From: DASRZM01 sp035686365
GTDB lineage: Bacteria > Pseudomonadota > Gammaproteobacteria > Xanthomonadales > Xanthomonadaceae
Assembly (NCBI GenBank): GCA_035686365.1
Contig: DASRZM010000047.1
Coordinates: forward strand, 1 to 40,901
DNA length: 40,901 nt
Reading direction: 5' to 3'
A model generated the notes under the pieces. The model ran no database searches. It saw only the letters and a program-made list of their open reading frames with translations, and had not been told where the DNA came from. The translations under genes were made by a program, and so were the position numbers. Positions 7,002-14,797 of this stretch are shown piece after piece; position 1 is the stretch's first letter; each line of letters begins with the position of its first letter.

Positions 7002-8791
7002 GCGCGGACCTCGCCATCGGGTTCGTCCTGCATCTGAACCTGCTCGGGCGGCACGTTCTGCGGGATGAAGTCATCTCTGGCGCCCGGCACGCCGTAGTCG
7101 TAGGCCCAGCGGTAGACCACCGGCAGTTCGGCCCCGAAGTTGCCGTGCCGCGGCGGAGTGTGCTCGGTCTGCCACTCCAGCGTGGTCGCCTGCCATGGAT
7201 TGGGCCCGGACCTGGAGCCGAACCGCAAGCTCCAGACCAGGTTGAACAGGAACAGCAGCTGGGCTGCGGCCACGATGATCGCGGCGACCGTGATCACCGC
7301 GTTGAGCGTCTGCACCGAGTCGGAGATGAAAGCCGTCTCGCCGTAGGCGAAGTAGCGGCGCGGCACGCCCTGGAAACCCATGTAGTGCATCGGGTAGTAG
7401 ATCGCGTAGGTGCCCAGGAAGGTGATCCAGAAATGGATCTTGCCGCCCACGTCGTTGAGCATGCGTCCGGTGACCTTCGGATACCAGTGGTAGATCGCAC
7501 CGAATACCACCAGGATCGGCGCCACCGCCATCACCATATGGAAGTGGCCGACCACGAAATAGGTGTCCGACAGCGGCACATCGACGGTGACGTTGCCCAG
7601 GAACAGACCGGACAGGCCTCCGTTGATGAAGGTGAAGATGAACCCGATCGCGAACAGCATCGGCACGTTCAGCCGGATGTTGCCGCGCCACAGCGTCAGC
7701 ACCCAGTTGTAGACCTTGATCGCCGTGGGTACCGCGATGATCAGCGTGGTGGTGGCGAACAGGAACCCGAAATACGGATTCATGCCGCTGACGTACATGT
7801 GGTGGGCCCAGACCACGAAGCTCAGCGCGCCGATCGCGATGATCGCCCAGACCATCATGCGATAGCCGAAGATGTTGCGCCGCGCGTGCGTGGCGATCAG
7901 GTCCGAGACGATGCCGAATGCCGGCAGTGCCACGATATAGACCTCGGGGTGGCCGAAGAACCAGAACAGGTGCTGGAACAGCAGCGGGCTGCCGCCCTCG
8001 TGGCCGGCCTGCGCGCCCAGGCTGAGCATCTCCGGCGAGAAAAAGCTGGTGCCCAGCAACCGGTCCAGCAGCATCATCAGCGCCGCCACCAGCAGCGCCG
8101 GGAACGCCAGCATCGCCAGCACCGTCGCCATGAAGATGCCCCACACGGTCAGCGGCAGCCGCATCAGGGTCATGCCGCGGGTGCGCGCCTGCAGCACCGT
8201 GACGATGTAGTTGAGCCCGCCCATCGTGAAGCCGACGATGAACAGCGCCAGCGAGACCAGCATCAGCACGATGCCGCCGTCGATCCCGGGCGTTCCGGCG
8301 CTGATTGCCTGCGGCGGGTACAGCGTCCAGCCCGCACCGGTCGGCCCGCCGGTGACGAAGAAGCTGGCGACCAGCACCAGCACCGCGAGCAGGTAGAACC
8401 AGTAGCTGAGCATGTTCAGGTACGGGAAGACCATGTCCCGTGCACCGCACATGAGCGGGATCAGATAGTTGCCGAAGCCACCCAGGAACAGCGCCGTGAG
8501 CAGGTACACGACCATGATCATCCCGTGCATGGTCACGTACTGCAGGTAACTGGACGGATCGATCAGCGAAAACGTGTTCGGGAACCCGAGCTGCAGCCTC
8601 ATGATGATCGAGAGCACCAGCGCCACCAGGCCGATCGCCGTGGCGGTGATGGCGTACTGGATCGCGATGACCTTCGCGTCCTGGCTCCAGATGTACTTGC
8701 CGATGAAGGTCTTGGGATGGACCAGCTCCATCTCGCCGATTTCGGCCGGTGGAGCGAACGAAACGGCATCATGTCCGATATGGGCAGCCAT
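6998..8791 (-). CDS. ctaD: Cytochrome c oxidase subunit I
   Basis: This 597-residue, twelve-helix catalytic subunit reduces O2 to water and pumps protons. The metal ligands are all visible: H89 (YVTMHGMIM) and H418 for the low-spin heme, H416 for the high-spin heme (GHFHM), and H281, H330 and H331 for CuB (FGHPEVY, AHHMY). The Tyr cross-linked to the CuB His is Y285. Proton channels look intact, with D-channel N108, D119 and N126 and the Glu at the channel end (E283), and a K-channel Lys at about 359. This identifies an A1-type pump. I start at ATG 8791 because GAGGGA precedes it and the upstream subunit II stop lies only 4 bp away; longer in-frame starts would overlap subunit II. No assembly genes are present in the operon. 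Confidence 0.96.
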   Translation of the reverse strand: MAAHIGHDAVSFAPPAEIGEMELVHPKTFIGKYIWSQDAKVIAIQYAITATAIGLVALVLSIIMRLQLGFPNTFSLIDPSSYLQYVTMHGMIMVVYLLTALFLGGFGNYLIPLMCGARDMVFPYLNMLSYWFYLLAVLVLVASFFVTGGPTGAGWTLYPPQAISAGTPGIDGGIVLMLVSLALFIVGFTMGGLNYIVTVLQARTRGMTLMRLPLTVWGIFMATVLAMLAFPALLVAALMMLLDRLLGTSFFSPEMLSLGAQAGHEGGSPLLFQHLFWFFGHPEVYIVALPAFGIVSDLIATHARRNIFGYRMMVWAIIAIGALSFVVWAHHMYVSGMNPYFGFLFATTTLIIAVPTAIKVYNWVLTLWRGNIRLNVPMLFAIGFIFTFINGGLSGLFLGNVTVDVPLSDTYFVVGHFHMVMAVAPILVVFGAIYHWYPKVTGRMLNDVGGKIHFWITFLGTYAIYYPMHYMGFQGVPRRYFAYGETAFISDSVQTLNAVITVAAIIVAAAQLLFLFNLVWSLRFGSRSGPNPWQATTLEWQTEHTPPRHGNFGAELPVVYRWAYDYGVPGARDDFIPQNVPPEQVQMQDEPDGEVRA

Positions 8792-8795
8792 GGCG

Positions 8796-10205
8796 TCAAT
8801 CCCTCGTGCCGGCGAGCGCATCGGCAGCCGGCTGTGCAATGGTGGGCAGCGTGTTGATGTAGGAGACCACGTTCCGCACGCCCTGCTCGTCGATCAGGAT
8901 CCGCGACATCTCGGCCATCTGCCAGCCGTACAGGTCGTCGGGGTGGCGACCGCGGATGCCCTGCTGGAAGTTCTCCAGCTGAGTCACCAGGTACCAGTCG
9001 TGGATACCGGCCAGGCGCGGCGCATTCACCGATTCGATGCCCTGTCCCGCGCTGCCGTGGCAGGTCCCGCAGGTACGATAGATGCGCGCGCCGCGCGCGA
9101 TGTCGCCATCGACCGTCGCGACCGCGGCAGCAGCCCCTACCGCCGGCAGCGTGGCGATATGCGCGGCCACGTCGGCGATCGCCTTGTCATCGGCCAGCGC
9201 CATCGCGAACGGCCGCATCTGCGCGCCGAAGCGGTCCGCTTCGTGGGCACCGCGCGCCCCGGCCTTGAACTGGTGCAGTTGCCGCTCGACGTACCAGGGG
9301 TCCTGGCCGGCGAGCCTGGGTGCGTTCAATGCCCGGTTGCCCTCGCCCTGCGGCCCGTGGCAGGCGGTGCACAGCGCATACAGTCCGGCGCCCGCGGCAG
9401 GATCACCGGGTGGGCGCCCGGCGAGCTCGCCGTAGGTCGGCTGGCTCGCCAGCCAGCTGTCGAAGCGGGCCTGCTCGACCACCTCGACCCGGCCGCGCAT
9501 CGCGAAGTGGCCGATACCGCACAGCTCAGCGCACAGGACCTCGAACTCGCCGGTACGCGTGGGCGTCAGCCACAGGTAGGAGACCTGTCCGGGCACCAGA
9601 TCCATCTTTGCGCGGAACTGCGCCACCTGGAAGTTGTGCAGCACGTCCTTGGAGCGCAGCAGCAGCTTGACCGGGCGGTCCACCGGAAGAACCAGCCGGG
9701 GGCTGCGCACCAGCACGTCGTCGCTGCCGTTGGGATCGAAAGGATCCATGCCGAACGGGTTGCCATCGTCGATCAGCCGCGCATGGACCGCGCCGAACTC
9801 GCCATCGGCCCCGGGGAAGCGGTAGCTCCAGTGCCACTGCTGCCCGACCACCTCGACCTGGTCGGCATCGTCCGGAACAGTCACGAACGACTTCCACACC
9901 AGCAGCCCGGGCGCCAGCAGCGCGGCGATCCCGACCGTGGTCAGCCCGGTGAGCCAGGCCTCGAGCTTCTTGTTTTCGGGTTCGTAGCTCGAGCGGCGCG
10001 TCTTCTGGTAGCGGTAGCGGATGATCGCGTACGCCATGAACAGGTTGACGGCGACGAACACCGAACCGGTCACCCACAGCGTGATGTCGATGGTGCCGTC
10101 CATCGACCCCCAGTTCGACGCCAGCGGGGTCAGTTGCCAGGGACTCAGGAAGTGGAAAAGTACCGAACCCAGAACCAGAACGATCAACGCAATCGCAATA
10201 GCCAT
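8796..10205 (-). CDS. ctaC: Cytochrome c oxidase subunit II fused to two cytochrome c domains
   Basis: The 469-residue protein is the first gene of the oxidase operon. It has three hydrophobic N-terminal segments (about 2-20, 42-64 and 85-107), one more than the usual two. The cupredoxin domain carries the complete CuA site: H190, C225, E227, C229, H233 and M236 (CAELCGIGHFAM). Two class I cytochrome c domains follow, with CTACH at 279-283 and CGTCH at 379-383, and downstream Met residues as likely sixth ligands. This is a caa3-type arrangement extended to a diheme tail, so electrons can enter from a quinol:cytochrome c step without a separate soluble cytochrome. No signal-peptidase or lipobox motif is obvious. 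GGAG precedes the start codon. Confidence 0.95.
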   Translation of the reverse strand: MAIAIALIVLVLGSVLFHFLSPWQLTPLASNWGSMDGTIDITLWVTGSVFVAVNLFMAYAIIRYRYQKTRRSSYEPENKKLEAWLTGLTTVGIAALLAPGLLVWKSFVTVPDDADQVEVVGQQWHWSYRFPGADGEFGAVHARLIDDGNPFGMDPFDPNGSDDVLVRSPRLVLPVDRPVKLLLRSKDVLHNFQVAQFRAKMDLVPGQVSYLWLTPTRTGEFEVLCAELCGIGHFAMRGRVEVVEQARFDSWLASQPTYGELAGRPPGDPAAGAGLYALCTACHGPQGEGNRALNAPRLAGQDPWYVERQLHQFKAGARGAHEADRFGAQMRPFAMALADDKAIADVAAHIATLPAVGAAAAVATVDGDIARGARIYRTCGTCHGSAGQGIESVNAPRLAGIHDWYLVTQLENFQQGIRGRHPDDLYGWQMAEMSRILIDEQGVRNVVSYINTLPTIAQPAADALAGTRD

Positions 10206-10583
10206 TCAGCAATCTCCGCCTGCCTGGTACGGGCGCGGCCGCCGGTCCGTGCCGGCCAGTGAGTTTCCGGATCCGTGCCGCGCGTGGGTCGATCGCGGCC
10301 CGCTCATGCGCACGGGAGCGGCGATGCGCGTGCGACGCCGCGGCACCGGCACCAGCGGCGCAGCAATCGGGGATGCGGTTGGCAGTGTGGCTCGCCGAGG
10401 ACCGGCGCGGGCACGACCGCGGCCTGCGGCTACGGGCGGGCTCGCCGTAACCCCGGTGGCGCCGGCACCGGTCCGCAGGGGCCGGCGCGTCACCATGAAT
10501 GGCAATTGGTCAGAACCGGTCACGAGCAACTCGTCCCTCGGGTTCGACCGCGCGGCCAAGAGTCGCCGACCGGCTTCGTGCCG
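10206..10583. other. Non-coding region upstream of the oxidase operon
   Basis: I see no credible gene in these 378 bases. The longest frames translate into Arg/Pro/Ala-rich sequence without family resemblance, as expected for chance frames at this GC content. The oxidase operon promoter should lie here on the minus strand, but no clear -35/-10 pair stands out. The region ends where the STAS remnant becomes recognisable. Confidence 0.5.
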
Positions 10584-10808
10584 TCAAGCGAACCGCTGAT
10601 CGATGCCTCCGGCGTGACCGCGCTGACCGACTTCCTGGAGCGCTGCGGCCGCCGCGGCATCGCCGTGTTCTTCTCCGGCATGCAGCCGCAGCCGCTGGGC
10701 GTGCTGCGGCAGATGGGGCTGGAACATCACCCGGTGCTGCGGGGGATGGCCCCGGACTTCGCCGCGGCGATCGCGCTGGCGCAGCCGGTGGTTTCAGGCG
10801 AAGCCTGA
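10584..10808 (+). pseudogene. C-terminal remnant of a SulP-type STAS domain
   Basis: About 74 in-frame codons encode the second half of a STAS domain as found at the end of SulP anion transporters: PLIDASGVTALTDFLERC (phosphorylatable-Ser loop and helix), GIAVFFSGMQPQPLGVLRQMGL, and a short tail ending in GEA. The reading frame continues upstream, but the sequence before about 10584 is Arg/Gly-rich and no longer resembles the family. There is no transporter domain and no credible start codon near the junction. I read this as the 3' end of a deleted sulfate or bicarbonate transporter gene. A small free-standing STAS protein is unlikely because the first beta strands are missing. Confidence 0.7.
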
Positions 10809-10816
10809 GCGCGCGT

Positions 10817-11305
10817 TCAGCCGTCGTCGAACCGCGGGAAGACCACCTGGCGCTTGCGTTCGAGCGCGCGCAGGAGCAGCGCGCGCGCCAGCATCAGGCC
10901 CGCCCGCGTGGGCGTCACGCTCGCATCGCCGCTGCTTTCCTCCAGGATCCGCAACGCTCTGCGTGTGAGCGCCGCCAGCTCCAGACGGGCGGCGCTGGTC
11001 GCCGCGCGTGCGGCCTCGTCCGCGGCGATGCGGCGGTCCAGGACCGGATACAGCCGCAGGGATTCGATTCTCTGCAGCGTCCGCATGGCGGCGATGCAGC
11101 GTGCCACGGCGGCATGCGCCGGCGCCGGGTCGACCGGCCTGCGTGCCTGCACCAGCACACCCAGGGCGTCGGCGATGCCGCGGTGCATGGCCTCCAGACG
11201 CGGCACCAGGGTGTGGTCGTAACCCAGCGGGGTCGACCAGTCCAGGGCATTGATGGTAATGGCGTAGGCTGCGCGCATGTGGGCCGGTCGGGAGTTGCCA
11301 GCCAT
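10817..11305 (-). CDS. Hypothetical helical protein
   Basis: The 162-residue protein is almost wholly alpha-helical in character. A region about 40-125 contains LVPRLEAMHRGIADALGVL, AAMRTLQRIESLRLYPVLDRRI and ALTRRALRILEESS. The LYPVLD with flanking His and Glu residues is reminiscent of four-helix hemerythrin-like or Rsd/AlgQ-like proteins, but the full ligand set of a hemerythrin is not visible. The stop lies 8 bp from the STAS remnant, which is on the opposite strand. The gene is divergent from the exeA-like gene. A second ATG nine codons downstream (11278) is a possible start. The function is unknown. Confidence 0.6.
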   Translation of the reverse strand: MAGNSRPAHMRAAYAITINALDWSTPLGYDHTLVPRLEAMHRGIADALGVLVQARRPVDPAPAHAAVARCIAAMRTLQRIESLRLYPVLDRRIAADEAARAATSAARLELAALTRRALRILEESSGDASVTPTRAGLMLARALLLRALERKRQVVFPRFDDG

Positions 11306-11472
11306 TGTCCGGCCGCCTGCGCTGAGCGGCTGTCGACTGCTCCGCAGTTATCGGCACCGGTCCGCCCGCTGCATCCGGTCCGGGGCGGCCGGGCCCGCGC
11401 CAGCGCCGTGTTAACCAAACGCTAACGCGATTGCTCGATGCTGGTGGCTACAGTGCGTGATAATGCGTGCCA

Positions 11473-11492
11473 CGCCAGCCCGCGGGCTGGCG
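11473..11492. promoter_or_regulatory. 20-bp palindrome in the leader of the gspA/exeA-like gene
   Basis: The sequence cgccagcc-cgcg-ggctggcg is a perfect inverted repeat 27 bp before the ATG at 11520. It is followed by cttt, so it could be a weak transcription attenuator or an operator. No clear promoter was assigned. Confidence 0.4.
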
Positions 11493-11519
11493 CTTTCGTC
11501 TGGGGACGCCATCGACCCG

Positions 11520-13139
11520 ATGTATCTGGAGTACTACGGCCTCAAGGAACCGCCGTTCTCGATCACCCCCGATCCGCGTTTCGTGTTCCTCTCGGATCGG
11601 CATCGGGACGCGCTCGCGCACCTGCTCTACGGCATCGGCCAGGGCGGCGGCGGCGGTTTCGTGCAGCTCACCGGGGAGGTCGGCACCGGCAAGACCACGC
11701 TGTGCCGGCTGCTGCTGGAGCAGCTGCCCGAGAACACCCGGGTGGCGCTGGTGCTCAATCCACGGGTCTCGCCGCTGGAACTGCTCGAGACCCTGTGCGA
11801 GGAACTGCGGGTGGAGATCGAGGGCCGCCGCGGCAGCCTCAAGGGCCTGGTCGATGCGCTCAACGCCTACCTGCTCGACGCCTACGCCCAGGGCCTGCGC
11901 GTCGTGCTGATCGTCGACGAGGCGCAGGATCTGTCCGAGGACGCCCTCGAGCAGGTCCGGCTGCTCACCAACCTGGAAACCCCGACCCAGAAACTGCTGC
12001 AGATCATCCTGCTGGGCCAGCCGGAACTGCGCGAGATGCTCGCCAGGCCGGAACTGCGGCAGCTCGCCCAGCGCATCACCGCGCGCTACCACCTCACGCC
12101 GCTGGATGCGGAGGAAACCGAGGCCTACGTCCGTCACCGGCTCAGCGTCGCCGGCTGCCAGCGGTTTCCGTTCACCAAGCTGGCGCTGCGCAAGATCCAT
12201 CAGCATTCCGGCGGCGTCCCGCGCCTGATCAACGTGATCGCCGACCGCGCGCTGGTGGCCGGCTACGCGCGCGAGCTGGGCCAGATCGGCGAGCGCGCCG
12301 TCGACCAGGCCGCGGCCGAGGCGCTGGCCGGGCCGATCCGCGGCATCCAGGTGCCGCGCTGGGTCTACGCGGTGGCCGCCACCGCGGTGATCGCTGGGGT
12401 CGGCGTATGGCTGGTCGGCCCGGTCGCGGAAGACGAGCCGGTGCTGGCGGCCGTCGTGGCGGGAGACGCCGAGGCGCCGCCCGAACCGGCACCGGAGGCA
12501 ACGACCGGTCCGATCGGGCGCGAAGGCCTGCGGCAGCGCATCGTCGAAGCAGGCCCGTCCCGGCTCACCGCCTGGAACCAGCTGCTGTCGCTGTGGATGC
12601 TGCGTGCCGACACCGCCGACGTGCGGTCGGCCGCCGAGTGCCCGCCGGTGCTGGCTCCCGGGGTCTACTGCCTGCGCGGCTCCGGCAGCCTGACCAAGCT
12701 GGCTACGCTGCGGCGGCCGGTGGTGCTGCGTTTGTCCGCGGCCGGTCACGATGCATGGGCGGTGCTGCAGGGCATCGACGAGGAAACGGTACGACTGGCG
12801 ATCGGCGGAGAATCGTTCGACACCGGCTGGCGCGAACTCGAAAGCGCATGGCTGGGCGAGTTCCATGCCGTGTTCCGGGCACCGGAGTTCATGTCCGGTA
12901 CCGTGCGCCGCGGCGAGGCGGGCGCCCCGGTGGAGTGGCTGGAGGCAATGCTGGGCGCCAACACGCGCCGCGCCGACCCGGTCGGACCGGCCTACTTCGA
13001 CGCCGAAATCGAAGCGGACGTGCGCTCGCTGCAGGCTGCACACGGACTGGTTCCCGACGGCATCGTCGGCCCGGAAACCCTGCTGGCGATCGCCGCGCGC
13101 GAGCGCGGCGGCCCGCGCCTGCGGCGCAGCCTGGACTGA
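11520..13139 (+). CDS. gspA: GspA/ExeA-type AAA ATPase with peptidoglycan-binding domain
   Basis: The 539-residue protein follows the ExeA plan. A cytoplasmic AAA domain (about 1-275) begins MYLEYYGLKEPPFSITPDPR and has Walker A GEVGTGKTT (52-60) and Walker B VVLIVDEAQDL (128-138). A single transmembrane segment follows (about 280-302), then a periplasmic part that ends in a peptidoglycan-binding_1 domain (DVRSLQAAHGLVPDGIVGPETLLAI). In Aeromonas, ExeA uses ATP and peptidoglycan contact to help assemble the type II secretin. The next gene is the gspB partner, 8 bp downstream. No other gsp gene is in the window, so the target secretin (type II, pilus or MSHA-like) is not known. The ATG at 11520 is chosen because family homology begins exactly there. 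Confidence 0.9.
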   Translation: MYLEYYGLKEPPFSITPDPRFVFLSDRHRDALAHLLYGIGQGGGGGFVQLTGEVGTGKTTLCRLLLEQLPENTRVALVLNPRVSPLELLETLCEELRVEIEGRRGSLKGLVDALNAYLLDAYAQGLRVVLIVDEAQDLSEDALEQVRLLTNLETPTQKLLQIILLGQPELREMLARPELRQLAQRITARYHLTPLDAEETEAYVRHRLSVAGCQRFPFTKLALRKIHQHSGGVPRLINVIADRALVAGYARELGQIGERAVDQAAAEALAGPIRGIQVPRWVYAVAATAVIAGVGVWLVGPVAEDEPVLAAVVAGDAEAPPEPAPEATTGPIGREGLRQRIVEAGPSRLTAWNQLLSLWMLRADTADVRSAAECPPVLAPGVYCLRGSGSLTKLATLRRPVVLRLSAAGHDAWAVLQGIDEETVRLAIGGESFDTGWRELESAWLGEFHAVFRAPEFMSGTVRRGEAGAPVEWLEAMLGANTRRADPVGPAYFDAEIEADVRSLQAAHGLVPDGIVGPETLLAIAARERGGPRLRRSLD

Positions 13140-13147
13140 GCGCGCGC

Positions 13148-13918
13148 ATGTCGCTGATCCTGGAAGCCCTCAAGAAGTCCGAGGCCGAGCGCCGGCTCGG
13201 CCAGGCGCCGGGTCTGCTGTCGCCGACGCCACGGATTTCGCACCGGCGCCCGGCGCCCTGGATCCTGGTGTCGGTCGCGGTGGTGGCGCTGGCCGGCGTG
13301 CTGGCCAGCGCATGGTGGCTCGGTCGCAGCGGCGCGTGGGCACCGGAGCCGGCGACGCACACCGACCCGGCGCCCGCGCCGGCGCAGCGCACAGTCGCGA
13401 CCTCGCCGGAGCCGACGCCCGCGGCCGCGCCCGAACAGATCGCGCCGCCGCCGAGGCGACAGCACAACGCAGCGGCATCGACCGATCCGGCAACCCGGCG
13501 CCCGCCGCACCCGGACCCGTCGCTTGCAGGCTCCGTTCCGGCGCCGGCCGCAACCGCCACTCCGGCGGCCGCGGGCGATCGTTCCGGTTCCACCGAACCC
13601 GACCCGTCGACGTCCCCGGCGACATCGCCGCCGGCGTACGAACCCGAGTCCGCAGCGCCGGCCGCCGACGTGCCCCCGATCGAGGCGCTGCCGACCCTGC
13701 GCGAGCTTGCCGCCGCCGAGCGCGCAGCCCTGCCGCCGCTGTCGATCACCATGCATGTCTATGCGCAGGTGCCGGCGCGGCGTTTCGTCCTGATCGACGG
13801 GCGACGCCGCAGCGAGGGCGACCGGCTCGCCGAAGGACTCGTGCTCGAGCAGATCCGCCGCGACGGTGCCGTGCTGAACCTGCGCGGCCGTCGCTTCCTG
13901 CTGCCGCGGCCGGGCTGA
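13148..13918 (+). CDS. gspB: General secretion pathway protein B (GspB/ExeB)
   Basis: The 256-residue protein starts with the GspB hallmark MSLILEALKKSEAERRLGQA, followed by one transmembrane segment (about 38-59). A long Pro/Ala-rich low-complexity linker (about 65-185) leads to a compact C-terminal domain (about 197-252) with PLSITMHVYAQVPARRFVLI and the end LRGRRFLLPRPG, as in the periplasmic GspB domain. GspB partners with GspA to deliver the secretin across the peptidoglycan. The gene lies 8 bp after gspA and 7 bp before the rhomboid gene, which suggests one transcript. The linker is rich in Pro, Ala and Thr and is expected to be disordered. Confidence 0.9.
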   Translation: MSLILEALKKSEAERRLGQAPGLLSPTPRISHRRPAPWILVSVAVVALAGVLASAWWLGRSGAWAPEPATHTDPAPAPAQRTVATSPEPTPAAAPEQIAPPPRRQHNAAASTDPATRRPPHPDPSLAGSVPAPAATATPAAAGDRSGSTEPDPSTSPATSPPAYEPESAAPAADVPPIEALPTLRELAAAERAALPPLSITMHVYAQVPARRFVLIDGRRRSEGDRLAEGLVLEQIRRDGAVLNLRGRRFLLPRPG

Positions 13919-13925
13919 GTCCGGC

Positions 13926-14615
13926 GTGTTCGTGTCCATCCCCGAGCGCCGTCGTCCGCGTCGGACCTGGGTGACGCCGGCGCTGGTCGCGCTGTGCGTT
14001 CTCGCGTTCGTGTGGCTGAGCCTGCTGCCGCCGGAACTGCGCGCGCCGGCGGTCAGCCGCTGGGGTACGGTCCCGGAAACCCTGCTGGCGGCGCGCAGCG
14101 ACTGGGTCGCGGCCATCCTCGAGGGCCGCGTGCTGACGCTGCTGACCAGCCTGTTCATCCACGCCGACTGGCTGCACCTGCTCGGCAACGCGCTGTTTCT
14201 GGTGATCTTCGGCATGGCCGCCGAACGCGCCCTGGGCGGGTTCCGCTTCCTGCTGCTGTTCCTGGCCGGCGGTGCGGTGGCGAACCTGGCCGCGGCCCTG
14301 AGCCTGGACCAGCCGGCCTCGGTGATCGTGGGCTCCAGCGGCGCAGTCTCTGCAGTGATTGGCGCCTACCTAGCGCTGTTCCCGCGCGCTCGGCTCGGCC
14401 TGGTGCTGCCGCTGGGTCTGTTCCTGGAGTTCGTGCGCATGCCGGCCTCGCTGCTGATCGCGATCTGGGCGCTGCTGCAGCTGGCCTTCAGCTTCGTCGG
14501 ACCCGCCTTCGGTGCGGTGGCCTGGTGGGCGCACCTTACGGGGTTCGCCGGCGGCGTGGTGTTCGCTTTGCTCGCCCGGCGTGCCGTCGCCCGGCGCCTG
14601 CGGCAGCGCGGCTGA
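13926..14615 (+). CDS. Rhomboid family intramembrane serine protease
   Basis: The 229-residue membrane protein has six hydrophobic segments. Rhomboid signatures are present in order: TSLFIHADWLHLLGNALFL (about 74-92, the His/Asn oxyanion helix), GSSGA with the nucleophile Ser at about 138, and WWAHLTGFAGG with the catalytic His at about 203. Rhomboids cleave transmembrane substrates within the bilayer. The likely start is GTG at 13926, 7 bp after gspB; a GTG two codons later is an alternative. Its place in the gspA-gspB transcript is interesting because rhomboid-like proteases have been found beside secretion genes. A functional link is not shown by the sequence. Confidence 0.9.
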   Translation: MFVSIPERRRPRRTWVTPALVALCVLAFVWLSLLPPELRAPAVSRWGTVPETLLAARSDWVAAILEGRVLTLLTSLFIHADWLHLLGNALFLVIFGMAAERALGGFRFLLLFLAGGAVANLAAALSLDQPASVIVGSSGAVSAVIGAYLALFPRARLGLVLPLGLFLEFVRMPASLLIAIWALLQLAFSFVGPAFGAVAWWAHLTGFAGGVVFALLARRAVARRLRQRG

Positions 14616-14638
14616 GGACGCTGCAGAGAGGTTCACCG

Positions 14639-14674
14639 GGTCGCGCGCCCGCGCCGGCGCGCTCGCGCGCGACC
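14639..14674 (+). terminator. Strong GC hairpin after the rhomboid gene
   Basis: The arms ggtcgcgcgc (14639-14648) and gcgcgcgacc (14665-14674) pair over 10 bp around a 16-nt loop that is itself self-complementary. The hairpin lies 23 bp past the rhomboid stop codon. No T-run follows, so it may act as a Rho-assisted or mRNA-stabilising end. Confidence 0.4.
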
Positions 14675-14797
14675 GTGCCCGAGGTCCCGGTGACTTCCGG
14701 CACTTTGGGCGCTCGCGCGCGGTGGCGATCCTGAACTGGCCCGCGCTGCACCCAACCCTTAGAATTCCGGGCCCTTCCCGTGGTCCATGATCTCCTC

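Noticed and set aside
10206..10559. A 117-residue minus-strand protein upstream of the oxidase operon
   Set aside because: Its composition is Arg/Pro/Ala-rich with no domain; long chance frames are common at this GC content.
10275..10583. N-terminal part of the STAS frame as a real protein start
   Set aside because: The frame stays open, but its residues are Arg/Gly/His-rich without STAS or transporter resemblance, and the homology begins abruptly at about 10584.
11431..11464. A sigma-70 promoter TTGCTC ... GATAAT before gspA
   Set aside because: The gap between the two hexamers is 22 bp, which is too long for a working promoter, and no better pair was found.
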